A stretch of 64,000 nt of DNA, taken from assembly GCA_009843505.1 (NCBI GenBank), contig VYDI01000029.1, positions 26,565-90,564 of the forward strand, in the 5' to 3' direction. Position 1 is the first letter of the stretch, and every line of letters starts with the position of its first letter. The notes below the pieces were generated by a model, which saw only the letters and a program-made list of their open reading frames with translations, made no database searches and was not told the DNA's origin. The stretch is from Holophagales bacterium. GTDB taxonomy: Bacteria; Acidobacteriota; Thermoanaerobaculia; Multivoradales; Multivoraceae. The translations under genes were made by a program, and so were the position numbers. Below are positions 17,529 through 25,884 of this stretch, in pieces.

Positions 17529-18823
17529 GGTGCCGGGTCGGGGAGCTCGCTGATGCGGTTTCGGACGCCGACCCACAGCTCGTAGAACTTGCCGCCCGGT
17601 CGCGCTCCGCCCGCGGCCCGCGCGACCCTGCGCTTGAGTGCTGGCGACGACTCGCCGGCGACGATCGCCTCGCGGATCAGGTTCCACTGGTCGATGTGGC
17701 GCTGGGACTTCGTCTTGACCTCGTGGAACTTGATCGCCGTGTCGATCATGGCGAGCAGCTTGGCGTCCGCATCGTCCACGTCGGGCGTCTCGGGCTGGGC
17801 TTCGCCGGCCTCCTCGGCTTCGACGGCGGCCGCAGCCTCAGCGGCCTGCTGGACGTCGATCTCGTCGTCGACCTGGTCGGCTTCGGCGGCCGGCAGCGGC
17901 TGTTCCTCTTCCGGTCCGGCTGCGGCAGCCTCGTCGAGCGCCTGCTGGGCGGCCTTGCGCGCGTCGATGACCCGCTGCGGGATGGCATCCCACAGCCCCT
18001 TGATGGCGGTGTGCCACCCCTCCTTGAGCGAGTCGTGGCCGCCAGCCTCGGTTGCCAGCAACGCCGCTGTCTGCCCCTCGTCCATCCAGTACTCGAACCA
18101 GTCGCGGTCGCCGAGCGTTCTCGATGTCCACGAGTTCATCAGCGTGTTGAACGGGTAGTGCGAGACCGCCTTCCATTCGGGTGTCTTCCACCACTCCTCG
18201 GCGGCGGCGGCCTCCGGGTGCAGCGTCTGGAACCGGTGCTTCACCGCCGAGTGCTCGTCGCCGCGGATGCCGCTCAGCACCCGGCGGAACTCCATGCGGC
18301 CCTTCGCTTCGAGCGCGCCCCAACACGGCAGGCCGTAGCGCTCCTTGATCGTGGCGATCGCCTCGTCGCCCCTGTAGTTGCCGCGAACGCGCCGACCGCT
18401 CATGTAGTAGATCTCGCCGATCAGCGTTTCCTGAATCGGCCCCTTGATCGGCGATCCCCGGTTCCCGTCGCGCTCCTTCTCGTTCAGCAGCGCGTCGGTG
18501 TACTGCTTGTAGCCGCCCTCCTGGACGTAGAGCAGGTTGCTCCGGCCGCGATGCCAGGTGTCCCGCTCCTTCCAGGAGTCGTCGGCGAGCAGCTTCGCCC
18601 GGGCGGCTGCCTTCGCTTCGGCGAGGGCGCGTTCCTTGTCACGGATCGCGTCGAGCCGGACCCGGATGCGGTGCTTGGCGAGCGGCGCGCCCTCGATGCC
18701 GTCCTTGTCGAACTTCAGGGCGACGTGCATGTAAGCCTCGAGGCGGAGTTTGTCCATCCCGTCGTAGTGGGCCTCGTCGAAGCCCAGCGCGTCCGTCGCC
18801 TTCGGGTCGTTCGTCCAGGCCAT
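17525..18823 (-). CDS. Phage protein of unknown function (432 aa)
   Basis: The product has a basic, aromatic N-terminal two-thirds ('DSWKERDTWHRGRSNLLYVQEGGYKQYTDALL', broken by short loops) and an Ala/Glu-rich, coiled-coil-like acidic section at about residues 290-360. It ends with a short basic domain ('PALKRRVARAAGG'). There are no membrane segments. It overlaps the previous gene by ATGA and is the last large gene before the terminus, downstream of tail-fibre-like genes. I do not recognise it; a fibre accessory, or a cell-entry protein carried in the particle, would suit the location. Confidence 0.65.
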   Translation of the reverse strand: MAWTNDPKATDALGFDEAHYDGMDKLRLEAYMHVALKFDKDGIEGAPLAKHRIRVRLDAIRDKERALAEAKAAARAKLLADDSWKERDTWHRGRSNLLYVQEGGYKQYTDALLNEKERDGNRGSPIKGPIQETLIGEIYYMSGRRVRGNYRGDEAIATIKERYGLPCWGALEAKGRMEFRRVLSGIRGDEHSAVKHRFQTLHPEAAAAEEWWKTPEWKAVSHYPFNTLMNSWTSRTLGDRDWFEYWMDEGQTAALLATEAGGHDSLKEGWHTAIKGLWDAIPQRVIDARKAAQQALDEAAAAGPEEEQPLPAAEADQVDDEIDVQQAAEAAAAVEAEEAGEAQPETPDVDDADAKLLAMIDTAIKFHEVKTKSQRHIDQWNLIREAIVAGESSPALKRRVARAAGGARPGGKFYELWVGVRNRISELPDPAP

Positions 18824-19464
18824 CAGGATGGGACTCCTTCAACGGTGAAGCCGAACGCTGCTGCGCTGTCTTCGCCAAGCAAGTAGAGGACTGTTCCGTC
18901 ACCCGAACGGGAAGCAAGGACCGTCCCCGCCGGTCCGGTCAGATGCGCGGACTTCGACGGCAGCGGTGTGCTGGCAACGCCGAGCGAGGAGACTGGCACC
19001 TCAACAGAGAACTGCTCGGACACCAGGGCTTTCGCCGCGTCCGCGCCTGACCGCCCGGTGAAACGCAGGACGGGATACAGGTCGATGTCGGCCACCTTGA
19101 TCTCCACCACGGCCTGATTGTTTTCCGAGCCGCCCGAACCCAGGCGCACCGGAGGAGGCGGGCCAAGATGGGCAGTGCCCGTGCGGGCGTAGTCCATCTC
19201 GCAGTGAATGCGCTCCTCGATCGCGTGAATGACCTCCGCGGGCGTCATGTCGATCACGTACAGCCAGACCCCCGTGTGCGCGAACTCGAGTCGCACCAGA
19301 TCTCGCTCAGTCGTGTTCTTGCCGTCTGAAACTTTCCGGCGGTCCAGTGCCACCCTCTCGATCATGTTCACGCACAAGTACGTGTCGAGGAAGCTGGAGA
19401 GCTCAATCGTCGAATCCCTAGTAGGACCGGAACTTGCCCGGACGCTGAGAAATCGGTTGCTCAT
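18823..19464 (-). CDS. Phage protein of unknown function (213 aa)
   Basis: I chose the ATG at 19464 (MSNRFLSVRASSG) because the open frame further upstream is Arg/Gly-rich shadow sequence. The product is a soluble mixed alpha/beta protein with 'RLEFAHTGVWLYVIDMTPAEVIHAIEE' and 'AVVEIKVADIDLYPVLRFTGR', and no known motif. It overlaps the next gene by ATGA. The gene lies downstream of the 844-residue fibre-like gene, so it is likely part of the same adsorption module. Confidence 0.6.
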   Translation of the reverse strand: MSNRFLSVRASSGPTRDSTIELSSFLDTYLCVNMIERVALDRRKVSDGKNTTERDLVRLEFAHTGVWLYVIDMTPAEVIHAIEERIHCEMDYARTGTAHLGPPPPVRLGSGGSENNQAVVEIKVADIDLYPVLRFTGRSGADAAKALVSEQFSVEVPVSSLGVASTPLPSKSAHLTGPAGTVLASRSGDGTVLYLLGEDSAAAFGFTVEGVPS

Positions 19465-19492
19465 GTCTATCCTTCCGTCAGAGTGGCCGAGG

Positions 19493-20101
19493 CTACAGCT
19501 CGCTGGCCCCCAGCCAGTGTTTTCCGGTCTCGGTCGCGCCGCTCCACATCTTCGTGACCGGCGTGCTCCCAAGCCAGCCGATCACGTCCTCGGCTGGCGG
19601 AGCTGCGAAGGGGGACGTGCCCAGCCCATCCCAGATAGTCAACTCGGCGTCGACGGCAGACTCGCCGTCGTTGACTGCACCGACGAAGGCATTCAGTATC
19701 CCGCCCGGAGTCCCTGCGGACAGGCCAAGGACCTCCCACAGGTACGGCTCCACATCGTCGTCTCCAACGTAGTCGTCGTCAAGCACCCAGGAGTGGGTCT
19801 TGTAGGTGACTCCGATCTTGCCGCCCGTGTTGAAACTGGGGGACAAGTCCTGACTCGGGCCGCCGCCGAAGCCCGGCGCCGAGTTGCTGTCGGTGAAGTC
19901 CATACGGACTTGATGCGGAGAATCCGCGCTGCCGTCGAGCACGCGCATTGCCAGATTGGACCAGTACCTCGTGATGCTGATCCCCGATACCAAGAGCGCG
20001 GCGTCCACTTGCGGGCGCGAGCCCGCGGGCGGACGCCACACCAGTTGACTCGCCGACCGTGTGAGCCAACCTGCCGACAGCGGGATGGTCTGGTGCGCCA
20101 T
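19493..20101 (-). CDS. Phage protein of unknown function (202 aa)
   Basis: The product starts MAHQTIPLSAGWLTRSASQL and has many beta-strand-like segments ('KIGVTYKTHSWVLDDDYVGD', 'VDAELTIWDGLG'). It directly abuts the stop of the large gene upstream (20102). The composition resembles small tail or fibre accessory proteins, but no family is recognised. A 28-base gap separates it from the next gene. Confidence 0.6.
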   Translation of the reverse strand: MAHQTIPLSAGWLTRSASQLVWRPPAGSRPQVDAALLVSGISITRYWSNLAMRVLDGSADSPHQVRMDFTDSNSAPGFGGGPSQDLSPSFNTGGKIGVTYKTHSWVLDDDYVGDDDVEPYLWEVLGLSAGTPGGILNAFVGAVNDGESAVDAELTIWDGLGTSPFAAPPAEDVIGWLGSTPVTKMWSGATETGKHWLGASEL

Positions 20102-22636
20102 CTAGGCCCCTGTCCGCAGGTAGAACGTGTTCGGGTCTTTGATGGCGAGCGCGTTGTAGGCGGCCTCGCCGATGGCGACGATGTGGCGCACGGTCGCAGA
20201 CTCGATGAAGTCGTCGTGCAACCCTGTGAGCCGGGCGAAACCGCTGCGGCGCAGTGTGTACGCCTTTGTCGTGTTGACGCCGCCGTAGCGCAGGTGGTAA
20301 TCCGCCCGACCCGCATCAGGGAAGCTCGGGTTGTAGCCGATGTCCACAGTCGGCGCGTGGCTGTTCGCGTCGGTGAAGTAGGCCAGCCACTGCGTGGGTG
20401 TCGCCATCTGGCTGGACGTGGTGAGCAGATGGGACCTCATGTGCATGTAATTGATCCCGCCCACGACGACTTGGAGATACGGCCCCATCTCCAACTGCCT
20501 CGCTGTCGTCCCATCCGTGACCTTGAAGAAGACGGCGGTGTTCGCCAGATTCACCTGGCCATCGAGGTAGTCGTAGACGTTCTTCTTGATGTAGGCGTGG
20601 GCGAAATAGTCACCGTCGTCGGTGAGTTCCACGTAGAACGCGGCCACGGCGCTCAGCGGGTTGTGCAGCATCTCGCCCGCGTCCGCATGCCCGCCGAATC
20701 CGCGAGTCACGTAGCCCCAGAAGTTGTTGCCGACTTTCTCCAGCTTGATCTTGGTCTTGTTCGCGACGCCTGTCGTCAGCTCATACAGACCCGACTCGTA
20801 GGGGATGCTGTGCCCGCCCGCCGTGTGTCTCGCTTTCGCCGTCAGGTAGTAGTGCTCCGGGGCGTCCGCCGCTGCTGGGTCGAGCGTCTCCTCCGAAATA
20901 TCCGTGACGTGCTCGGCGATGTAGGTGTGGAGCTTGGCGAGATCAGCCCGGAGCTCGTCAACGTGGTTAGGCTCGATCTCGTCAAGGATTTGCTTCAGGC
21001 CCTGCACGTCCACGAGTTGCCACACGGTCAGCACCGTGCTGGCGTCCCATGCGGTGAAGATGTCCTGGTAGAGCTTGCCGTCGCCCTTGCTGTAGAAGTT
21101 GACTGGCCCGAGGACCCAGGGCTGTCCGGCCACGGTGCCGTACAGGTCGTCGCCGGGAATGTGCAGCACGTCGTCTCCTACCCTGACGACGTAGATCACG
21201 TTTGCGTCGTTGATGACGGTGACGCCGGAAAGCTCGACCTCAGTGGCGACACTGCCGAGGGTCCCCCGGTATTGTTCGGCAATGGCGGGGGTGTCGACGG
21301 CCGCATCAAAGTAAGCGACCCGGATTTGCAGCTTGTCGCCGGACGTGAGTGCGTTGACGCGCCCCTGCACTCGGAATTGCAGGCCGCTCTGGTCTTCGAG
21401 CGCGACACTCAGCCCGCGGTCGGTTCCGCCATCGGCGGAGCGCACCAGGTAGGTGCCGAGCCCGTCCAGGATTGGCGTGTTGGCGAGGATGTCGGAGCCG
21501 TTGAGCAGCGTCACGTGCCAGCCGATGGCGCCATCCGGCAACGCAGCCGGAATCGTAATCGACTGGTCATCGCTCGCCGCGACCATCCCAAGTGCCGAAC
21601 CCTCCGCCGATGCGGTGAAGCGAATCGCATTCGTCGCGACGCCGTTCAAGTCTTGCGTCTCGGCCAGCACCACCCAACGGAGCGAGTCATCGGCGAACAC
21701 CTCGCCCTCGATGCCGCGGGCCGCGTCAATCGCGTTGCGCACGGCGATCCGCTGCGAGTTGTTGAGCGTCGGAGGATGCTTGAACGCGGCGTCGCCGATC
21801 TGTTCGTCCGTCTTCCCGCCGGCAGCGATGGCGGTGCGGATGGCCGCCAGATCGTTGACCTTCCAGATCTCCAGGGCGTCGTCCGTCGCCTCGTCCAGGG
21901 TGCGGTAGAGCTTGCCGGCGTCCGTGCCGCCCTTCGAGTAGAAGTTGGCGATGCCGACCTCCAACGGACTGCCACTGCGCTGCTGATAGAGCGCGGCACC
22001 GGTGACGTACTCGGTCGTCGCCCGCACCCGGATCAGGTAGAGCACGTTGGCGCTGTTCTCGACCGCGACCTCGCTGACCTGCGCCTCGCCTCTGCCGGAG
22101 CCGGTCGTGCCGTCGAAGACGTTCTCGATCAGAGGATCGGCGCCATCGCCGCCCGCCGTGGCTCCCTCCTCGATACCGTTGAGCTTGGCCCGCAGCTCGG
22201 ACGTGAACGGTCCGTACCGCTCAACGAAGTCGGCCAGGACTTCACGCTGCGTGAACTCCCAAACCCTGACGCGCTGCGCCGTGCTGATGGCGCGAACGAC
22301 CAGTTGATCCGAGGAGTCCCGCCAGTAGTTGACCGCGCCGGAGTGAAAGGCACCCTTGTTCGAGCTCGTGCGGGCGTAGAGGCCGTCGTGATCCTCGAAC
22401 GTCCACGCGGTGTCGGGATGGCCGACCGCCTCGAACACCACCTCGCGCAGCAGGTCTCCGTCGACGATGGCGTAGTCCGAGACGACCTGCTGCGTTCCCC
22501 CGGCAAGCTGGAGATCGGCGACCAAGCGGAAGCCGGTTCGCTGCGCCAACTGGGTCAGCCCGTCGATGGCAGCCGCGTCGACGAGCTTGTGGTCGCGCCG
22601 CGTCGACCGCAGCTTGTCGGGGAAGTCGATGGGCAT
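20102..22636 (-). CDS. Large fibre-like phage protein with internal duplication (844 aa)
   Basis: I chose the ATG at 22636 (MPIDFPDKLRS), which overlaps the stop of the tail-fibre gene by ATGA. Two related modules occur in the middle: one with 'VLYLIRVRATTEYVTG...VGIANFYSKGG...KLYRTLDEATDDALEIWKVNDL' and one with 'VIYVVRVGDDVLHIPG...LGPVNFYSKGD...KLYQDIFTAWDASTVLTVWQLVDV'. An earlier copy-like segment has 'WRDSSDQLVVRAI'. The pattern of repeated beta modules and Asn/Asp/Gly-rich turns is typical of virion appendages. It probably forms part of the receptor-binding apparatus along with the 442-residue fibre gene. There is no enzymatic motif. Confidence 0.65.
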   Translation of the reverse strand: MPIDFPDKLRSTRRDHKLVDAAAIDGLTQLAQRTGFRLVADLQLAGGTQQVVSDYAIVDGDLLREVVFEAVGHPDTAWTFEDHDGLYARTSSNKGAFHSGAVNYWRDSSDQLVVRAISTAQRVRVWEFTQREVLADFVERYGPFTSELRAKLNGIEEGATAGGDGADPLIENVFDGTTGSGRGEAQVSEVAVENSANVLYLIRVRATTEYVTGAALYQQRSGSPLEVGIANFYSKGGTDAGKLYRTLDEATDDALEIWKVNDLAAIRTAIAAGGKTDEQIGDAAFKHPPTLNNSQRIAVRNAIDAARGIEGEVFADDSLRWVVLAETQDLNGVATNAIRFTASAEGSALGMVAASDDQSITIPAALPDGAIGWHVTLLNGSDILANTPILDGLGTYLVRSADGGTDRGLSVALEDQSGLQFRVQGRVNALTSGDKLQIRVAYFDAAVDTPAIAEQYRGTLGSVATEVELSGVTVINDANVIYVVRVGDDVLHIPGDDLYGTVAGQPWVLGPVNFYSKGDGKLYQDIFTAWDASTVLTVWQLVDVQGLKQILDEIEPNHVDELRADLAKLHTYIAEHVTDISEETLDPAAADAPEHYYLTAKARHTAGGHSIPYESGLYELTTGVANKTKIKLEKVGNNFWGYVTRGFGGHADAGEMLHNPLSAVAAFYVELTDDGDYFAHAYIKKNVYDYLDGQVNLANTAVFFKVTDGTTARQLEMGPYLQVVVGGINYMHMRSHLLTTSSQMATPTQWLAYFTDANSHAPTVDIGYNPSFPDAGRADYHLRYGGVNTTKAYTLRRSGFARLTGLHDDFIESATVRHIVAIGEAAYNALAIKDPNTFYLRTGA

Positions 22637-23964
22637 CAGTCGTACTCCAGGGTGATCGTCCGGCTGCCCGTCCCGAGAATCGCCGGGTCCTGCTCGACGT
22701 TCGAGGCGTAGACGATGTGCCCGGCGAACGTCCCGGACGCCAGCCGGGTGAAGCCGCCCAGGATGTCGTGCGTGTTGCCGTCGAAGTACGCGGCCGACGG
22801 CGCCCCGGCGGAATCGGGAACGGCGAACCACAGCCAGCCGTCACCGTCATCCGCCTCGGCCGGGATCGTCAGCACGTCGGTCGTGAACGTGTCGCCGGCC
22901 GTGATCTCGGAGGACATCGGCGTCTGCTGGGCCGCCCATCCGACATAGCGATTGTGGGCGCTGTGCACGGCTCCTCCTGAGCTCAGCTTGACGATCTCCG
23001 CGTGGAATGCGGTCATTGCCGAATTGGACGACCGGTGAGCGAACAAGTTGACGGCGGTATCGGCCGCCAGGATGACCAGCATGCGGCCCGACCAGGGCGT
23101 TGCGTCTGTAAACCGGGCGTAGATCGGGTTGGACTGGTCCAGTGCCGCATTGTCGGAGGCCCGCCGTAGCTCGAACCATGCGCTGCTCTGCGTGTTGGCG
23201 AAGGTGAAGACCGCGTGGATGTTGACGAGGTAGACACCGGCCCCGAGCGTGAAGTCGTTGCCCGAGATGTTGGACAGGAACTCGTTGCCCCCAGCGCCGT
23301 TGACGACGGAGAGAGCGTTCGGGGTCAGCTCTACTTCGGTTTGGCCGTTGGCGAGGTCGTCGAAGTTCACGCGCTCGACGCGGGCCTCGATAGTGCCGGT
23401 TGCGGTGCCGTCCCCGCCTGCGTTGTCGTCCACGTACTTCTTCGTGGCGGCGTGCAGGTCGGCGGACGGCGCTCCGCTCAGGGTGAGAGCGCCCGTCAGG
23501 GTGCCGCCGGTCAGCGGCAAGCCCGCGTTGTCGTCCACGTACTTTTTCGTCGCCGCCTCCAGGTCGGCGGACGGCGCTCCGCTCAGGGTGAGAGCGCCCG
23601 TCAGGGTGCCGCCACTCCGCTGGAGAGCGCCCCTGATCAATGTCTCGATCGAGGTCGTGAACACGGCCCGGATCGCCGACCGGACACGCTGCGCGGTCCA
23701 CACGCGGCGCGCGGCGGACGAGCCGGCGGCCGCGTCGGATGCGGACACCGTGGGCAGGGCCGCGACGATCAACTGTCGGATGCGGGCGGCGCTCCAGCCG
23801 AGAATGGTCGCGCCCGTCGCACCAGCCTGCGCCTGCGTCGCGCCCCGGACGCCGCCGAGCGCGCCTTCGGTGGCCTGCGGCAGCACATAGTCCGAGTTGC
23901 TGTCGCCGCTGTCGCCGCCGTTGCCGCTGGACGCCGCGGCGCCGCCCCGTAGCGGAAACGGCAT
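22636..23964 (-). CDS. Tail fibre protein with 35-residue repeats
   Basis: The 442-residue product has a low-complexity Gly/Ser/Asp N-terminus, then two tandem 35-residue repeats containing 'LTGALTLSGAPSADL' and 'AATKKYVDDNAG' (about residues 115-185). This repeat is the hallmark of lambda Stf-type side tail fibre stalks. The C-terminal half is beta-rich and would carry the receptor-binding tip. The DNA repeat period is 105 bp. The gene is in the leftward operon, separate from the rightward tail genes, and lies between a small unknown gene and the larger fibre-like gene. Confidence 0.8.
   Translation of the reverse strand: MPFPLRGGAAASSGNGGDSGDSNSDYVLPQATEGALGGVRGATQAQAGATGATILGWSAARIRQLIVAALPTVSASDAAAGSSAARRVWTAQRVRSAIRAVFTTSIETLIRGALQRSGGTLTGALTLSGAPSADLEAATKKYVDDNAGLPLTGGTLTGALTLSGAPSADLHAATKKYVDDNAGGDGTATGTIEARVERVNFDDLANGQTEVELTPNALSVVNGAGGNEFLSNISGNDFTLGAGVYLVNIHAVFTFANTQSSAWFELRRASDNAALDQSNPIYARFTDATPWSGRMLVILAADTAVNLFAHRSSNSAMTAFHAEIVKLSSGGAVHSAHNRYVGWAAQQTPMSSEITAGDTFTTDVLTIPAEADDGDGWLWFAVPDSAGAPSAAYFDGNTHDILGGFTRLASGTFAGHIVYASNVEQDPAILGTGSRTITLEYD
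23422..23613. repeat. Two direct 105-bp period repeats in the tail fibre gene
   Basis: Near-identical segments begin at 23422 and 23527, each about 87 bases of very high identity followed by an 18-base linker. They encode the two stalk repeats of the tail fibre. Copy-number change by slippage or recombination would alter fibre length in frame, since 105 is a multiple of three. Confidence 0.85.
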
Positions 23965-24228
23965 CTACTCCGCCTCGCTGGTGACCACCACCGACTCGCC
24001 GTTGAGGCACCAGACCCAGATGCCCAGACCGGCCTCCGGCAGCAGGTCGCGGTTCCAGTGCTCTCCCGGTTCCAGGAACAGCGCGTGGTCGCCGGCGTCG
24101 GGCGCAGACGCGGCCTCCGCGATCTGGACGTTCCGGTTGCCCACGTTCTGGATCGCGTAGCGGGTGCCGTTGGCGAGGCCCGTGAGCGCCGTCGGCGCCT
24201 CGTCTACGGCGTGGGAAGCGGTGGCCAT
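23965..24228 (-). CDS. Small phage protein of unknown function (87 aa)
   Basis: The start at 24228 (MATASHAVDEAP) is preferred over a TTG four codons upstream. The product is beta-rich with 'GTRYAIQNVGNRNVQIAEA' and 'HALFLEPGEHWNRDLLPEAGLGIWVWCLNGESVV'. This pattern of a small beta-sandwich looks like phage proteins that decorate capsids or tails. It has no signal peptide or membrane span. It abuts the tail fibre start. Confidence 0.6.
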   Translation of the reverse strand: MATASHAVDEAPTALTGLANGTRYAIQNVGNRNVQIAEAASAPDAGDHALFLEPGEHWNRDLLPEAGLGIWVWCLNGESVVVTSEAE

Positions 24229-24280
24229 GACCGACCGCAATCCTCACCACAGAGGCGGGACACGATCCAGTCGAGTCGCG

Positions 24281-24400
24281 TCAGAAACGCCGAAACCGGT
24301 CCGCCGCCATCCGCAGGCAGGACAGCGCCACGACCACCGGCACGAGCAGCACCATCCGCAGCCACCACTTGAGCAGCGCCAGGACCGGAAGCCGGGTCAA
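24281..24400 (-). CDS. 39-residue membrane peptide, TTG start, coupled
   Basis: A TTG at 24400 overlaps the stop of the previous mini-gene by 4 bases (TTGA). The product has a basic N-terminus, one strong hydrophobic segment around 'WWLRMVLLVPVVVALSCL' and a basic tail (RFRRF). This looks like a holin-type or other single-span peptide. It is the third member of a chain of three overlapping mini-genes. Its existence rests on the coupling and hydrophobic pattern only. Confidence 0.4.
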   Translation of the reverse strand: MTRLPVLALLKWWLRMVLLVPVVVALSCLRMAADRFRRF

Positions 24401-24450
24401 AGACGCCCCGGCACGGAACGCCGGAGGCTTTGTAGACTCGCCGTCTTCAT
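24397..24450 (-). CDS. 17-residue coupled mini-ORF
   Basis: An ATG at 24450 overlaps the stop of the 27-residue mini-ORF (ATGA), and its own stop overlaps the next TTG start. The basic product (MKTASLQSLRRSVPGRL) may serve mainly to carry ribosomes to the membrane peptide. It could also be a remnant of a broken gene. Confidence 0.3.
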   Translation of the reverse strand: MKTASLQSLRRSVPGRL

Positions 24451-24530
24451 GGCATCGGAGCCTCCCGCTTAGGTTTCGATGTCGGCCGGCGTCGCGGTGT
24501 CATCGCGGCGCCGGCCACTTCTCCGGTCAT
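24447..24530 (-). CDS. 27-residue coupled mini-ORF
   Basis: An ATG at 24530 overlaps the stop of the virion morphogenesis gene (ATGA). The product is short and basic with no motif. It is the first of three chained mini-ORFs that fill the 286 bases between two ordinary genes; no larger open frame is present there on either strand that looks coding. Confidence 0.3.
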   Translation of the reverse strand: MTGEVAGAAMTPRRRPTSKPKREAPMP

Positions 24531-24991
24531 CCTACACCGACGCCCCAGCCCTCGGCGAGATGACGGGCCACGATGTCCACGATCTCCTCGGCGTTGCCCG
24601 GGCCGATGCCGAGGAACGGCCGCGCCGGGATGCCCGCTTCGGTCCGACCGAGCTGGTGGGTGGCCGCGTAGATGAGATTGGTGCCGGCCACGGCCGACGT
24701 CCGGTCGTGGTCCGACAGGATCGAGCCGCTCAGGTCGCCCTCGCGCAACAGGATCTTCTCGGAGTAGCCCAGCCGGCGCTTCGCGCGCAGCGTCGCCGCC
24801 TGCAGTGCCTTCCAGGGCACGCCGTCCGGCGACGTTTCCCGGTCGAAGGCCTCGGCGGCGATGTCGGCGAGCAGCTCGGAGACCTCGAGCATCGCCGGCG
24901 ACAGGTCCTCGCCGTCCCGGATCAACTGGTTCAGGCTGGCGATCACCCGGCGGTGCTCTGCTTCATTGAACTGGATGTCGATCGTCGTCAT
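24527..24991 (-). CDS. Phage virion morphogenesis protein (Mu gpG / lambda tail completion S family)
   Basis: The ATG at 24991 begins a 154-residue product that overlaps the upstream PAPS-reductase-like stop by ATGA. 'SLNQLIRDGEDLSPAMLEVSELLADIAAEAFDRETSPDGVPWKAL' is the family hallmark, followed by 'KRRLGYSEKILLREGDLSGSI' and 'IYAATHQLGRTEAGIPARPFLGI'. Members complete or join head and tail during assembly. In Mu the corresponding gene follows gpF; here a PAPS-reductase-like gene lies in between. Confidence 0.88.
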   Translation of the reverse strand: MTTIDIQFNEAEHRRVIASLNQLIRDGEDLSPAMLEVSELLADIAAEAFDRETSPDGVPWKALQAATLRAKRRLGYSEKILLREGDLSGSILSDHDRTSAVAGTNLIYAATHQLGRTEAGIPARPFLGIGPGNAEEIVDIVARHLAEGWGVGVG

Positions 24992-25884
24992 CAGCCGTCC
25001 CCGCAGAAGCAAGAGGCCCCGGCGTCGTCGGGGCCGTCCGCAAAGGCGAGGCGCGACTGGCTCAGGGCCAGGCGCCGCAGCTCCCGGTAGCTCTCCCGCT
25101 TCCTGAACCAGGCGATCTCGGCCTTGCGAAGGTCGCGGCCGTGAGCGTCTCGATACTCCTCCTGCTTGATCCACCAGTCCGCCAGTTCCGGCTCCTCCGC
25201 GATCAGCGCCAGCAGTTTCCCTTTGCCCTTGAGGAAGCAGAGGTCGCAGTTTCCCTGGTCGCTCCGGATGCCGAGGTCGAAAGGCGCCTGACGCCAGTAG
25301 CGGTCGACGTCCTCCAGCGTCACGCCGGCGAGCGCCAGCGGGTAGGTCACCGTGCAGTTCTCCATCAGGGCCGCCCGAATCCGCCGGGGCTCGTCGGCCC
25401 GGATGCCCAGCACGCTCGTCCACCCCTTGCGCGGCCAGCCCAGCGAGCGCACGACGTACCGCTGAATCGTGCTCACCTTGAGTTGGTCGGTGCACATCCG
25501 GGCGACCACGTGCGGCAGCATCTTCTTGGCCCGGATCATCGCCTCGAAGGGCTCGCCCTTCCGGGCGGCCGTGGCGAAGTCGACGACGCCGTGGACGTGC
25601 TTCGGGTCCTTGGCTCCGCCCGCGGCCCACGGCCGGTGGCGGTACTCGAGCCAGCGCAGACCGACGTTCCACTCCCGGTCCATGCGATTCAGGAACACGA
25701 GCGTCTCCTCGCGCTCCTTGCCCGTGTTGGCGAAGACCGGAACGACGTGCGGAGGCAGCCGTCCGTCGTTGGCGTCCAGGACCTGGCGGAGCAGGAAGCC
25801 GCTGGTGCGGCCGCCGCTGACGTTCAGGACGTAGCGGCGCGGCTTGCCGAAAGCGTCGGTCGCGGGGAGCAGGTAGGGGTTCAT
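24991..25884 (-). CDS. PAPS-reductase-like PP-loop ATPase
   Basis: The 297-residue product carries the PP-loop 'VLNVSGGRTSGFLL' near residue 20, then 'VFANTGKEREETLVFLNR' (typical of the PAPS reductase/CysH fold) and 'VLGIRADEPRRI'. Cysteines cluster as 'CTDQLK', 'GNCDLCFLKG' and C-terminal 'CFCGDG', compatible with an iron-sulfur or metal site. Such enzymes activate a substrate with ATP; in phages their role is unknown, but relatives include DndC and IbrA-like proteins. It overlaps the gpF-like gene by ATGA and splits the normal gpF-gpG pair. Nucleic-acid modification is a reasonable guess because three methyltransferases are also encoded, but this is inference. Confidence 0.8.
   Translation of the reverse strand: MNPYLLPATDAFGKPRRYVLNVSGGRTSGFLLRQVLDANDGRLPPHVVPVFANTGKEREETLVFLNRMDREWNVGLRWLEYRHRPWAAGGAKDPKHVHGVVDFATAARKGEPFEAMIRAKKMLPHVVARMCTDQLKVSTIQRYVVRSLGWPRKGWTSVLGIRADEPRRIRAALMENCTVTYPLALAGVTLEDVDRYWRQAPFDLGIRSDQGNCDLCFLKGKGKLLALIAEEPELADWWIKQEEYRDAHGRDLRKAEIAWFRKRESYRELRRLALSQSRLAFADGPDDAGASCFCGDG

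Noticed and set aside
19229..22711. Plus-strand open frame of 1160 codons over the fibre-like genes
   Set aside because: It is the complement of minus-strand genes with clear domain-like sequence and chained overlaps. Its own translation is Arg/Val/Gly-rich without any motif, the usual shadow of GC-rich genes.
22636..23964. Tail fibre variability by a diversity-generating retroelement
   Set aside because: No reverse transcriptase or template repeat pair was seen; the repeats are ordinary stalk repeats.
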